Below are positions 18,476-26,832 of a stretch of DNA of 46,167 bases, piece by piece. Where the stretch lies: positions 1-46,167 of the forward strand of contig JAUEPE010000055.1 in NCBI GenBank assembly GCA_030403585.1, read 5' to 3'. Every line of letters begins with the position of its first letter. Position 1 is the stretch's first letter. A model generated the notes under the pieces. The model was not told where the DNA came from and made no database searches. It saw only the letters and a list, made by a program, of their open reading frames with translations. This stretch comes from Frankia sp. RB7 (lineage in GTDB: Bacteria; Pseudomonadota; Alphaproteobacteria; Rhizobiales; Xanthobacteraceae). A program made the position numbers and the translations under genes.

Positions 18476-19054
18476 TTGGACAAGGCGCCGGATGCGTTCC
18501 GAACCATCAGCGAAGTCGCGCAGGAGCTCGACATTCCGCAGCACGTGCTGCGGTTCTGGGAAACGCGATTCTCCCAGATCAAGCCGATGAAGCGCAGCGG
18601 CGGACGCCGCTATTACCGCCCCGACGACGTCGACCTGCTCAAGGGCATCCGCCGTCTGCTCTACGGGGAGGGCTACACCATCCGCGGGGTGCAGCGGATC
18701 CTGAAAGAGCACGGCGTCAAATCGGTGCAGGGCTTGGCCGACGGCTCGGCTGCAGTCTCGTTCGGGGCCATCGAGGATGCCATCGGGGCCAGCCTGATGG
18801 AGCCGGACGACGAGGCGCCCATCAAGGGCGTCACCGATGCCGACGAGGACGACTACCAGGGCGACGAAGAGGAGGGCATCGACTTCCGCTTCACGGAGGT
18901 CGACGACGAGGACATCCTCACCACCTTCCGCAAGGGCGGCACCCCCACCGCGGCCGTCGGCCCCAGCGCGATGGACCGGGAGCGCCTCGGACGGGTCCTC
19001 GCCGACCTCGTCGCCTGCCGCGAAATGCTCGATCAGGCGCTGAAGGACGGCTGA
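18476..19054 (+). CDS. MerR family transcriptional regulator
   Basis: The N-terminal MerR helix-turn-helix covers about residues 8-78 (TISEVAQELDIPQHVLRFWE, GGRRYYRPDDVDLLKGIRRL). The C-terminal part is highly acidic (DADEDDYQGDEEEGIDFRF) and has no metal-binding cysteines, so it is not a metal sensor. The gene always follows ihfA in this group. Translation seems to start at TTG (18476), with AAGGA a suitable distance upstream; no in-frame ATG fits the conserved N-terminus. Its targets are unknown. Confidence 0.92.
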   Translation: MDKAPDAFRTISEVAQELDIPQHVLRFWETRFSQIKPMKRSGGRRYYRPDDVDLLKGIRRLLYGEGYTIRGVQRILKEHGVKSVQGLADGSAAVSFGAIEDAIGASLMEPDDEAPIKGVTDADEDDYQGDEEEGIDFRFTEVDDEDILTTFRKGGTPTAAVGPSAMDRERLGRVLADLVACREMLDQALKDG

Positions 19055-19164
19055 GGGGTCTTTTCGTCCTCTTTGTGCTCTGTTCCGGGCGCTTTCGGCG
19101 AAGACACCAAAATGGTGTGGCTCGCCTTGCGCAAAGCAGCGATCCTAGCTAATGGAACGACGTT

Positions 19165-19242
19165 CGGAGCGTGGCGCAGCCCGGTTAGCGCACTAGTCTG
19201 GGAGACTAGGGGTCGGAGGTTCAAATCCTCTCGCTCCGACCA
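19165..19242 (+). tRNA. tRNA-Pro (anticodon GGG)
   Basis: The acceptor arms CGGAGCG and CGCTCCG pair fully. The D arm is GCGC...GCGC, the anticodon stem is CTAGT/ACTAG with loop CTGGGAG (anticodon GGG), and the T arm is GGAGG-TTCAAAT-CCTCT with one G-U pair. The discriminator A and an encoded CCA end at 19242. It follows the MerR gene by about 110 bp. Confidence 0.95.
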
Positions 19243-19372
19243 TTCATTTCACATTTTGCGGATGACCGATCGGTCGTGATCGCCCTTGGGGCGGTCACGG
19301 TCTTACCGACTTTGCAACGCCGGTCTCGCGATTTTGCTCCAGGACAATGCCTGACGTTCGGCATAGACCTGA

Positions 19373-19789
19373 TCAGTGAGCCGATTTGGACCCAGCGTCA
19401 GATTGGGATTGGCCCTGCTGCTCCCTAGGCCGGCTGATGGCGTTTGAGATCGCAACGATCGAGACGACAAGAGCAAGGTAGGTGACGATCCAGAGCGTTG
19501 CCGGGACTGCAGGGCCTGAAAACTTGGCGCCGAAGGCTTCAAAAGAGAGATTGTCCCCGTCCTTCTGTGCTGGCGAAACGGCCTGGAAGACGCTGACGAT
19601 CGCCGCGGCCGCGACCGCAGAGATCGGCAACCCAAACATGAAGAAGTAACTACCCAGCGAAAAGAAGTGATCGACGAACGAGAACGTTTTCAACCCGAAG
19701 TTTGACAGGACGTAGCAGATCGCTGCGCCCGTGTACGCGAACAGGCAAACGACCGCCAACCAGACTAGAGCTTCCTGAAATTTTTTCAT
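19373..19789 (-). CDS. Hypothetical inner-membrane protein (138 aa)
   Basis: Three strongly hydrophobic segments lie at about residues 8-30 (LVWLAVVCLFAYTGAAICYV), 45-68 and 98-116, with a polar Gln/Ser-rich tail. No family is recognised. The ribosome site (GAGAAC) is weak and the third-position GC is lower than in the neighbours, so the gene could be recently acquired or of limited conservation. It lies between the tRNA-Pro gene and the TetR gene. Confidence 0.6.
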   Translation of the reverse strand: MKKFQEALVWLAVVCLFAYTGAAICYVLSNFGLKTFSFVDHFFSLGSYFFMFGLPISAVAAAAIVSVFQAVSPAQKDGDNLSFEAFGAKFSGPAVPATLWIVTYLALVVSIVAISNAISRPREQQGQSQSDAGSKSAH

Positions 19790-19951
19790 TCGAAGTTCTC
19801 ACGCTTCTCGAAATCGCCGCGCGTAATTTCAATCGGCTGCCAAAAATACACCCATCAATCGACGGCAATCAATAGTAGTGCAGCGCCTATTTTTCACCCC
19901 ATCAGGTGACGAGTTTCGTGAGAGTTGCGGCGGACGATGGCGACCGCGCAC

Positions 19952-20572
19952 CTACCTCAAAAACCCGGCCACCATCCTTGTCGTCTCGTCCACCAGCGTC
20001 CGCACCATCTTCTCCGACAGCATCTCGGCCTGGTTCAGCACAGTGTTGTGCGCGACCGCTTCGATTGAACTCACGCAGATGAAGGTTGCGACATCGAGAT
20101 CGATCTTGCGCATTTCCTTGCGGTGGCTTTCGAAATAGGCGCGGACGAGACTGTGGACCTCGCGGTTGAAGGCTTCGACGTCGAGCTTTCCTGCGCGGGG
20201 GATCTGCTCGGCGAGAACGCGATGCAGTTCGGGATTGATGCGGTGCGCCTCGATCGCGACGGTGACGAGGCGGCGCACGGCTTTCTCGATCGGCATGTCC
20301 ATGACTTCGTTGAGCGTCGTGCGGACGATGCCCATGATCTCCTCGTTGTGACGTTCGATCACCGCGGCGACGAGTGCCTCCTTGCTCGGGAAATATTGAT
20401 AGAGCGAGCCGACGCTGACGCCGGCGATTTCGGCGATCCGGTTGGTGCTCGTCTTCTCAAAACCTTCGCGAACCAGAATGCGAGCAGTTGCCTCGACCAG
20501 CGCGTCGACCGTGGCGCGGGACCGCTCCTGCAAGGCATTTTTCCGGGGTTTTGTCGGTGGTTTGCGCGCCAT
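19952..20572 (-). CDS. TetR/AcrR family transcriptional regulator
   Basis: The 206-residue protein has an N-terminal TetR helix-turn-helix at about 28-65 (FEKTSTNRIAEIAGVSVGSL, LYQYFPSKEALVAAV). The C-terminal ligand domain has LHRVLAEQIPRAGKLD and is typical of AcrR-like regulators. It is divergent from the alpha/beta-hydrolase gene, with a 122-bp spacer that holds inverted repeats, so it most likely represses that gene and itself. The ligand is unknown. Confidence 0.93.
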   Translation of the reverse strand: MARKPPTKPRKNALQERSRATVDALVEATARILVREGFEKTSTNRIAEIAGVSVGSLYQYFPSKEALVAAVIERHNEEIMGIVRTTLNEVMDMPIEKAVRRLVTVAIEAHRINPELHRVLAEQIPRAGKLDVEAFNREVHSLVRAYFESHRKEMRKIDLDVATFICVSSIEAVAHNTVLNQAEMLSEKMVRTLVDETTRMVAGFLR

Positions 20573-20587
20573 GGTCCCTGCACTTCG

Positions 20588-20622
20588 AATGCGAGTAGGA
20601 AAAGCGAGTGAATGCTCGCATT
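20588..20622. promoter_or_regulatory. Inverted repeats in the tetR/hydrolase spacer (candidate TetR operator)
   Basis: AATGCGAG (20588-20595) and CTCGCATT (20615-20622) are perfect inverted copies, and the inner sequence GCGAG-TGAATG-CTCGC (20604-20619) forms a tighter palindrome sharing the right arm. The arrangement between divergent promoters fits a TetR operator. Confidence 0.45.
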
Positions 20623-20694
20623 ATAAGCGGGGTCGGTCGCCGATGGATAGAAGCAAATTGGTGCCGGCCGGGCACAGCAAATGAGGGCAGGAGC

Positions 20695-21666
20695 ATGAGC
20701 GTTGCGAAGATGCTGTCGATCGGGCGGCTGTGCGAATGCCCTTTTGCGTGGGCCAGGCCTTCAAACGATCCGGCGCCGAGTTTGCAGAGCCGCGCCTTCA
20801 ACTTGCTGCTGCAGCAGCTCCCCTACAAGGAGCAGCTTGCCTCGGCCGAGACCGCGCAGGCGCATGTGCAGAAGCTTGCGTTGGAGCCGGTCTCGTTTGC
20901 GCCCCCTAATCTCGGACGTGGCGTCGAGGTCACGCTGACCAAGATGGGCGGATGGCCGGTCTATTACACGGCGCCGTCATCGGGGCACGAAGGCTGCAAC
21001 CACGTGATGTTCCTGCATGGCGGCGGCTACATCAACGAGATCGTGCCGGCGCATTGGCGCTTCGTCGGCCAAATGACGCGCAAGGCGGGTGTCGTCTGCG
21101 TCGTGCCGATCTATCCGCTGGCGCCGCGCGCGACCGCGAAGGATGTCGTGCCGAAGACAGCGGAGCTGCTGCGGATGCTGCTGGAGGATGCCGGGTCGGC
21201 AAAGGTCACGGTGGTCGGCAATTCGGCCGGCGCGGGCCTGGCGCTCGCCGCATGCCAGTGGCTGCGTGACCGTGGGCATCGGCAGCCGAGCCGGCTGATC
21301 CTGATCTCGCCCGCAGCCGATGCCTCGGTGAGCCGTCCGGAACAGGTCGAGATCGCGGCGCGCGATCCAATTCAGGACATTCCGGGAATCGTCGAAGCCG
21401 GGCGGCTCTATGCCGGTGAGCTCGATGTCGGCCATCCCTTCGTCAGCCCGCTCAACGGTGCCTTTCGTTCGCTGGCGCCGATGACGATCTTCTCGGGCAC
21501 GCGCGATCTGCTCTACCCTGATAGCGTCGATCTTGCCGCGCGGGCGAGGGCGGCCGGCGTGACGGTCGAGCTGCATCTGCTCCGTGGCCAGCCGCACAAT
21601 TATGCGCTGATGCCGACGCCGGAAGGGCGGCAGGCGCGTGCGAACATTCTGCGTGCGGTGGCTTGA
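20695..21666 (+). CDS. Alpha/beta hydrolase of the HSL (hormone-sensitive-lipase-like) esterase family
   Basis: The 323-residue enzyme has the oxyanion motif HGGGY (108-112), nucleophile S177 in GNSAGAG, the acid residue in FSGTRDLLYPD and the histidine in RGQPHNYALMP. It should hydrolyse carboxylic esters in the cytosol. The start MSVAKMLSIG follows GGCAGGAGC, so the ATG at 20695 is preferred to earlier in-frame starts. It is divergent from tetR, which probably controls it. The N-terminal 75 residues form the cap region. The natural substrate is unknown. Confidence 0.92.
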   Translation: MSVAKMLSIGRLCECPFAWARPSNDPAPSLQSRAFNLLLQQLPYKEQLASAETAQAHVQKLALEPVSFAPPNLGRGVEVTLTKMGGWPVYYTAPSSGHEGCNHVMFLHGGGYINEIVPAHWRFVGQMTRKAGVVCVVPIYPLAPRATAKDVVPKTAELLRMLLEDAGSAKVTVVGNSAGAGLALAACQWLRDRGHRQPSRLILISPAADASVSRPEQVEIAARDPIQDIPGIVEAGRLYAGELDVGHPFVSPLNGAFRSLAPMTIFSGTRDLLYPDSVDLAARARAAGVTVELHLLRGQPHNYALMPTPEGRQARANILRAVA

Positions 21667-21798
21667 GGGGGCAGTAGCTTAAGGGGAAGGTGTGATCGTT
21701 GTCACGCAGGCGCGGCCGCAATGGGTCTGGCGCTGCAATCTCGCGCGGGGGAAGGCGGCCCCGGGCGTTTCCTCGATATCGGTAGTTTTGCGGGGCCT

Positions 21799-22038
21799 TT
21801 AGGCGTGACCCTTGATCTCGTAGTGACCCGGCACGCATTTGTAGCGGTCGAGGCGCCAATTGGTGTGATAGATCGGATGCTCGCCCATCCATTTTGCAAG
21901 CGGGGCCTGAGCACCGACTGCGCACGCCATCATCGACATATCGGGCGTCATGTTGCTGTCGGTCACGATTTCCTCGACGCAGCTGCCTGAGGCAGCAGCG
22001 CCAAGCCGGCAGAGCACGGCAACGACGGTTATGAACAT
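21799..22038 (-). CDS. Small exported hypothetical protein (79 aa)
   Basis: MFITVVAVLCRLGAAASGSC is a signal-peptide-like start, preceded by GAGGTGACTGG. The mature part has a few cysteines and ends RYKCVPGHYEIKGHA. Small exported proteins with a TVAKWxxEHP-like core are familiar in Bradyrhizobium; here LAKWMGEHPIYHTNW fits that pattern. The open frame extends 37 codons upstream, but the ribosome site and signal peptide favour 22038. The function is unknown. Confidence 0.7.
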   Translation of the reverse strand: MFITVVAVLCRLGAAASGSCVEEIVTDSNMTPDMSMMACAVGAQAPLAKWMGEHPIYHTNWRLDRYKCVPGHYEIKGHA

Positions 22039-22364
22039 TCCAGTCACCTCATTGGTAGTTTCGACCACGAGGAGGATGCAAGCCGAGTGCCAGAGCCTGT
22101 GACGCAAACAACACGCTGGCTGGGCCTGCTCGACCCAGTGTCCATCCATTTGGCGATTCGGATTGTAAAAAAATTGCCCTTAAACCGAAGCCGGGCAACT
22201 ACGGGGCCCCCTTAACAAATGCGCGCAGGAATGAGCGATTGTGGGGGCAGCGCCGCGCGAACGGCCCTTCACAAGGCCGGCGCAGCCGATACGCTCGGAA
22301 GCGTGCGGATACTCGTCAAAAGAGCGGGACCGCAACAGGGCCAAAGGAAACGCGAGGACAGACC
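22039..22364. other. Gene-free spacer between a small exported protein and the DapA-like gene
   Basis: The 326 bp separate two divergent genes and should contain both promoters. An AT-rich patch lies near 22160-22190 (GATTGTAAAAAAATTGCCC). No convincing reading frame, repeat or terminator is seen. Confidence 0.5.
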
Positions 22365-23273
22365 ATGAAGGTGCGACCGACCGGCGTGATCCCGCCGATG
22401 ACGACTCCGTTCCGGAAGGACGGCGAGATCGACTATAGGCTGGTGGCGCCGCAGGTCGACTGGATGATCGGCGCCGGCGCGCATGGCGTTGCGGCCGGCG
22501 GCTCGACCGGCGAGGGCCACACGCTCGACCACGAGGAATATCGCGACCTGATCCAAGCGACCGTGGATGCGGTGAAGGGGCGCATCCCCGTGATCGCCGG
22601 CATCATCGTGGACTCCACGCGCGATGCGATCCGCCGCGGCAAGCTCGTGCGCGACATGAATGTCGCAGCGCTCCAGGTCACGCCGGTGCATTATCTGTTC
22701 AAGCCCGATGACGACGCGATGGTGGCGCATTTTCGCGCCATGGCCGATGAGACCGGCATGCCCATCATCATCTACAACGTCGTGCCCTGGTCGTATTTGT
22801 CACCGGCGCTGCTGACGCGGATCATGACCGAGGTGCCGCTGGTCGTCGGTGTCAAGCAGAGCGCGGGCGACCTCAAGCTGTTCGCCGACCTCATGATGAT
22901 GGCGCCAGACAAGCTGATCTACAGCGCAGTCGACGCCCTGATGTATCCGTCCTACACGTTGGGAGCGCACGGCTCGATCGCCGCGATCCTGACCGCGGCG
23001 CCGCACGCCTCAGTCGCGTTGTGGGATGCGGTGAAGGCAGGCGATCATCCGCGTGCGCTCGACCTGCACAAGAAGCTGCTGACGCTGTGGAACGCCGTCA
23101 TCGCCGATAACCTTCCGGCCTGCACCCGCTACGCGCAGACCCTCCAGGGCCTGCCCAGAACCTATCCGCGTGCGCCGATGCCGGAGGCCTCGCCGGCGCA
23201 GCAGGCTGCGACCCGCAACGCGCTGGAGGCCCTTGGCGTGTTGAAGGGACCGCAAGTCGAGGCGGCCGAATAG
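22365..23273 (+). CDS. DapA (dihydrodipicolinate synthase) family lyase/aldolase
   Basis: The 302-residue TIM-barrel protein has the pyruvate-Schiff-base lysine K164 in VGVKQSAGDL and tyrosine Y137 in IIIYNV. The loop at 45-52 reads GGSTGEGH instead of GTTGES, and the arginine after YNVP that binds the second substrate in true DapA is missing (VVPWSYLSP). It is therefore probably a catabolic aldolase or dehydratase on a sugar acid or keto acid, not the lysine enzyme. The start at 22365 has GCGAGGAC upstream. An SDR gene follows. Confidence 0.9.
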   Translation: MKVRPTGVIPPMTTPFRKDGEIDYRLVAPQVDWMIGAGAHGVAAGGSTGEGHTLDHEEYRDLIQATVDAVKGRIPVIAGIIVDSTRDAIRRGKLVRDMNVAALQVTPVHYLFKPDDDAMVAHFRAMADETGMPIIIYNVVPWSYLSPALLTRIMTEVPLVVGVKQSAGDLKLFADLMMMAPDKLIYSAVDALMYPSYTLGAHGSIAAILTAAPHASVALWDAVKAGDHPRALDLHKKLLTLWNAVIADNLPACTRYAQTLQGLPRTYPRAPMPEASPAQQAATRNALEALGVLKGPQVEAAE

Positions 23274-23418
23274 TCCGCGCCCCGAAATAACTGATGTCGA
23301 ACAGCAGCGCCGATCCGCTTTTACCTGCGGATGCGGCGCTGCTACATTTTGCGCGCGTCGCATGCGCGGCGCGCCAACGACGAAGAAACATGCCGATAAG
23401 GGGAGGGGCCGAAATCCC

Positions 23419-24390
23419 ATGAAGGAATTTGCTGGAAAGATCGCCGTCATCACCGGTGGTGGCACGGGCATGGGGCGCGAGCTCGCCCGGCAGCTCGTTG
23501 CCGAGGGCTGCAACGTCGCGATGTGCGACGTCTCGGAAGCCGCGATGGCGGAGACCAAGCGGCTCTGCGAGGTCGAGAAGCTGCCGCAGGGCCTGCGGGT
23601 CACGACCCATGTCGCCGACGTCTCGATCGAGGATCATCTCAAGCGCTTTCGCGACGAGCTCGCCGAGCAGCAGAAGACCGACAAGATCCATCTGCTGTTC
23701 AACAACGCAGGGATCGGCGGCGGCGGCAGCCTGTTCACCAACACGCGCGAGCAGTGGGAACGCACCTTCAACATCTGCTGGGGCGGCGTCTATCTCGGCG
23801 TCCGCACCTTCCTGCCGATGCTGGTCAAGGCGGACGAGGCCCACATCATCAACACCGCCAGCGTCAACGGCTTCTGGGCCTCGATCGGCATGGGTCAGGC
23901 GCACACCGCCTACAGCTCAGCGAAGTTCGCGGTGAAGGGATTTAGCGAAGCGCTGATCAACGACCTGCGCTTGCACGCGCCGCACGTCAAATGCTCGGTG
24001 GTGATGCCCGGCCATATCGGCACCTCGATCGTCTCCAACTCACGCAAGGTGCAGAGCGGTGACGGATCGGAGCGTCTCAACGCCGAGGAGATCGTGCTGA
24101 CCCGCAAGCGCATGGTTGCGGCCGGCGTGCCAGATGCTGACAAAAAGTCGGACGAGGAGATCCAGGCGGCGTTCGCCGAACGCGCCCGCACCTTCCTCGA
24201 GGATGCGCCGACGACGGCGGCGCAGGCCGCCAGGATCATCCTCGACGGCGTGAAGTCGGAACGCTGGCGCATCCTGGTCGGCGAGGACGCCAAGCTGCTC
24301 GACGAACGCGTTCGCGCGGCGCCCGAGCAGGCTTATGACCGCGCATTCTACGAAAGTTTCACCCAGGAAGTTGGCTGGCGGCTTGGCTGA
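23419..24390 (+). CDS. Short-chain dehydrogenase/reductase (SDR)
   Basis: The 323-residue protein has the classical SDR pattern: GGGTGMG (13-19) for NAD(P) binding, NNAG (95-98), and the catalytic set S148, Y165 and K169 (YSSAK). The C-terminal extension of about 60 residues (RARTFLEDAPTTAAQAARII) is longer than in small SDRs and resembles those acting on bulky or CoA-like substrates. The ribosome site AGGGGAGGGG precedes the start. It follows the DapA-like gene in the same direction after 145 bp. The substrate is not predictable. Confidence 0.93.
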   Translation: MKEFAGKIAVITGGGTGMGRELARQLVAEGCNVAMCDVSEAAMAETKRLCEVEKLPQGLRVTTHVADVSIEDHLKRFRDELAEQQKTDKIHLLFNNAGIGGGGSLFTNTREQWERTFNICWGGVYLGVRTFLPMLVKADEAHIINTASVNGFWASIGMGQAHTAYSSAKFAVKGFSEALINDLRLHAPHVKCSVVMPGHIGTSIVSNSRKVQSGDGSERLNAEEIVLTRKRMVAAGVPDADKKSDEEIQAAFAERARTFLEDAPTTAAQAARIILDGVKSERWRILVGEDAKLLDERVRAAPEQAYDRAFYESFTQEVGWRLG

Positions 24391-24460
24391 CTCTGTTTGG
24401 CTGAGACCGTCAACGATCGCGCGCAGATGTAGGTATGACAAGCATCATCGCAAGAGGTGC

Positions 24461-24490
24461 GCAGGTAATTAATTCAGGTCATTTACCTGC
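24461..24490. promoter_or_regulatory. Inverted repeat upstream of the 371-aa hydrolase
   Basis: GCAGGTAA (24461-24468) and TTACCTGC (24483-24490) are perfect inverted arms around an AT-rich 14-base centre. It lies in the 273-bp spacer between the SDR and the hydrolase gene, about 175 bp before the latter. It may be an operator. No T-run follows, so it is not a terminator. Confidence 0.35.
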
Positions 24491-24663
24491 TTCGCGCGCG
24501 CGTTGGCCATCTTATGACGATACGGAATGTCACGCATGCGACATGTGAGATGCGTTCAAGCGATGGTGATCTCGAACGGGTCTCATTCGGCGCGCGGCAG
24601 CTTGGTTGGCAGACTGAAATAGTTTACTGAATCAGGGTAACGCCACGATAAAGCGTAGCTCCG

Positions 24664-25779
24664 ATGATACCCGCATGCCTCTCCGACGACTTCATCCTCT
24701 GCCCGGAGAGAGAGGATATCTCTGCTGAATTCACGCGGCTGCTGGCGGCGGCACAGGAGGGCGGCGCCACCATTGCCGAGTGCCTGATGATTGCGCGGCA
24801 GTTGAAGCGCGACGACGAGCAGTCCTGGCATCGCGAGTGGAAGAAGCTGGCACAGGCCAACCGGCATCGCGCCGAGGCTGCATTTGCGGAAGGCCATATG
24901 GCGACGGCGCAGCGCAACTGGCTGCGCGCGATGAACTACTACGGTGCGGCCGCGATGCCACTCGATCCCGCCGACGAGCGCCGCTGGGTCGCGGTGCTCG
25001 CGATGCAGGAATGCGCCCGCCGTTTCCTCACGGCGCGCCGGCCGGCCGGCGAAGTCGTGACAATCCCGTGGGTCGAAGGACATTCGTTGCAGGGCTATTT
25101 CCTGCCTGCGCCTGCAGCGAACGGTCGCGCTCCGACGGTGATCTGCATCGGTGAGCCCGGCCACCGCAAGGAAGAATTCCTGTTCAAGCTTGCGCCCCAT
25201 GCGCGCGAGCGCGGATTGTCGATGCTCGCGCTGGATCTGCTCGGCGACCAGCGCGACGATTACGCCGACATGCTCATGCATCGCCGGGATCTCGAAAGCT
25301 CGGTTGGCAGCGCGATGGATTATCTGGAGCGACGCGAGGACGTCGATTTCGATCGCGTTGCAATCGTGGCGGACGGGTGGGGCTCTTCGTTCGTGGCGCG
25401 TGCGGTGTTGCAGGAGCCGCGTCTCGCCGCGGCCGTCTGCGACGGCGGCCTGTGGGACCTGCACGAGCGATCGTTCTTTGCCAGCCGCTTTGCGATCCGC
25501 GACCTCAGCATCGTGCCGGTGCCGCATGCGCCACTGATGGCCTCCGGCGCCGAATGTCCGGTGTTGATCACGCTCGGCGAGGACGGGTGGCTCAAGGCTG
25601 ATCGGGCGCGTCAGATCCTGCAAAAATCCCAGCTCGGCAGTTCGGATGTCGTGCTGAAAGTGTTCACCGCGGCGGAGACCGGCGCTGCACAGTCGCATGC
25701 CGACAATCCGAGCCTTGCCAACGAATACATTTTCGACTGGCTCGAATCGCGACTTGGTGCCGTCGGCAAGCGGATCTGA
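24664..25779 (+). CDS. Alpha/beta-hydrolase-fold protein with altered nucleophile elbow
   Basis: The 371-residue protein has an N-terminal helical region (about 20-125) followed by an alpha/beta hydrolase domain, the layout of FrsA/DUF1100-type and 2,6-dihydroxypseudooxynicotine-hydrolase-like enzymes. The elbow expected to read GxSxG is ADGWGSS (236-242), so the position of the serine seems to be glycine. The acid loop (GEDGWLK, about 305-311) and a C-terminal histidine (QSHADNPS, H345) remain. It may be inactive, use another residue, or have a shifted serine (S241/S242). It converges on the MarR gene at 25915. Confidence 0.82.
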   Translation: MIPACLSDDFILCPEREDISAEFTRLLAAAQEGGATIAECLMIARQLKRDDEQSWHREWKKLAQANRHRAEAAFAEGHMATAQRNWLRAMNYYGAAAMPLDPADERRWVAVLAMQECARRFLTARRPAGEVVTIPWVEGHSLQGYFLPAPAANGRAPTVICIGEPGHRKEEFLFKLAPHARERGLSMLALDLLGDQRDDYADMLMHRRDLESSVGSAMDYLERREDVDFDRVAIVADGWGSSFVARAVLQEPRLAAAVCDGGLWDLHERSFFASRFAIRDLSIVPVPHAPLMASGAECPVLITLGEDGWLKADRARQILQKSQLGSSDVVLKVFTAAETGAAQSHADNPSLANEYIFDWLESRLGAVGKRI

Positions 25780-25914
25780 GCGCGGCCTCTGAGAGCCTTT
25801 CCCGTTCCGATGGAATCGCAACCGGGTCCTAGATTCTTGTTTGACACGTTTTCTTGACGCGAACCGGGATCCACTTCGCTCGAAAACGCTCTGGCTCAAG
25901 AACGGATGCGCGGC

Positions 25915-26421
25915 TCAGAAGTCGAGGGTGATCCTGACGCAGGCCTTTTCCAGCCGGGTCTTCAGCGTCGCGAGCTTGGTAGTGAATTCGGTCAGTTCGT
26001 CCTCGTCGAACTCCTGGAAGACGAATTCGCGAATCGACTTGTACTGCTCGTTGAGGCTTGCGATGTGCTTCTGGGTCTTTTCCACCAGCGACAGCCGTAC
26101 CACGCGGGCGTCAGTCGGTGAGGGGCGACGGCGCAGCAGACCCTTCTTCTCCATCAGCTTGGACTGGGTGGTGACGAACGACGGGTCGACGTGAAGCAGC
26201 TTGGAGACCACGTTGACGGGGACGCCATCGTCCTTGTCGAGATCGGAAATCGCCATCAGGATCAGCCATTGCGGTCCGCTGATGCCGAGCGTCCTGGCCC
26301 AGAACTGACGCAGCTCCTCCAGATGCATGTTGATCGACGATATCTCCCAGGTGAATCGCCTGATGATGTCGAGATTGCCGCCGGAGCGGAGGCGCGCCCC
26401 TTCTTTCCTCGTCGCTGACAC
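25915..26421 (-). CDS. MarR family transcriptional regulator
   Basis: The winged-helix domain covers about residues 50-130, with VSKLLHVDPSFVTTQSKLME (recognition helix) and RRRPSPTDARVVRLSLVEK (wing). The likely start is GTG at 26421 (VSATRKEG), with GGGAGTG about eight bases before it; an upstream ATG at 26484 adds an unconserved-looking tail. It is divergent from the porin with a long 410-bp spacer. Its ligand and targets are unknown. Confidence 0.87.
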   Translation of the reverse strand: MSATRKEGARLRSGGNLDIIRRFTWEISSINMHLEELRQFWARTLGISGPQWLILMAISDLDKDDGVPVNVVSKLLHVDPSFVTTQSKLMEKKGLLRRRPSPTDARVVRLSLVEKTQKHIASLNEQYKSIREFVFQEFDEDELTEFTTKLATLKTRLEKACVRITLDF

Positions 26422-26832
26422 AGCGTCACTCCCGCAAGCTGATTTCTTTCCGGCTGATGTTCGCGGCGCGCATAGTCCACGCAAGCCTGCCCTGACGCAA
26501 GTGCAGAGCAGGGTAATTATGTCACGGAAATTACAAATATGATCCGGTCAGTATTTCGGGGCAGAGCCGGGGTGTTGCGCCGCAGACACAGAGTTAGTGA
26601 AACCGAAAAGCTTATCTAATAAACTATTTTGATTAACGGAACGGCGCAGGCATATTGATCCGTGACGGTGGGGGGTTCTCAATCGTCCCGTTGCAGGTGG
26701 TTCGCTCACGTCCCTCGCGTCTGAAGCGGGTGCGTCCGAAAGCGCGAAGCGGCCGAGCGGATTTGAAGAGACGGAGATCTGGGGGGCCTCACGGTCCGGT
26801 CTCCGCAAAATGTGCAACTTGGAGGTTTTAAT
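26422..26832 (+). promoter_or_regulatory. Long porin upstream region with a possible sigma-70-type promoter
   Basis: The 411-bp divergent spacer has an AT-rich core (26605-26660). TTGATT (26629-26634) and TATTGA (26653-26658) with an 18-base spacer are the best -35/-10 pair I see. That would give a leader of about 165 bases before the porin start, long enough for post-transcriptional control. No reading frame with a ribosome site is present. Confidence 0.35.

Noticed and set aside
19165..19900. tRNA-Pro as the insertion site of a genomic island
   Set aside because: No repeat of the tRNA 3' end and no integrase gene is visible in the window; the following gene is a single small membrane protein.
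22365..23273. Calling this gene dapA
   Set aside because: The GTTGES loop and the arginine that binds the second substrate are not present, so only the family is named.
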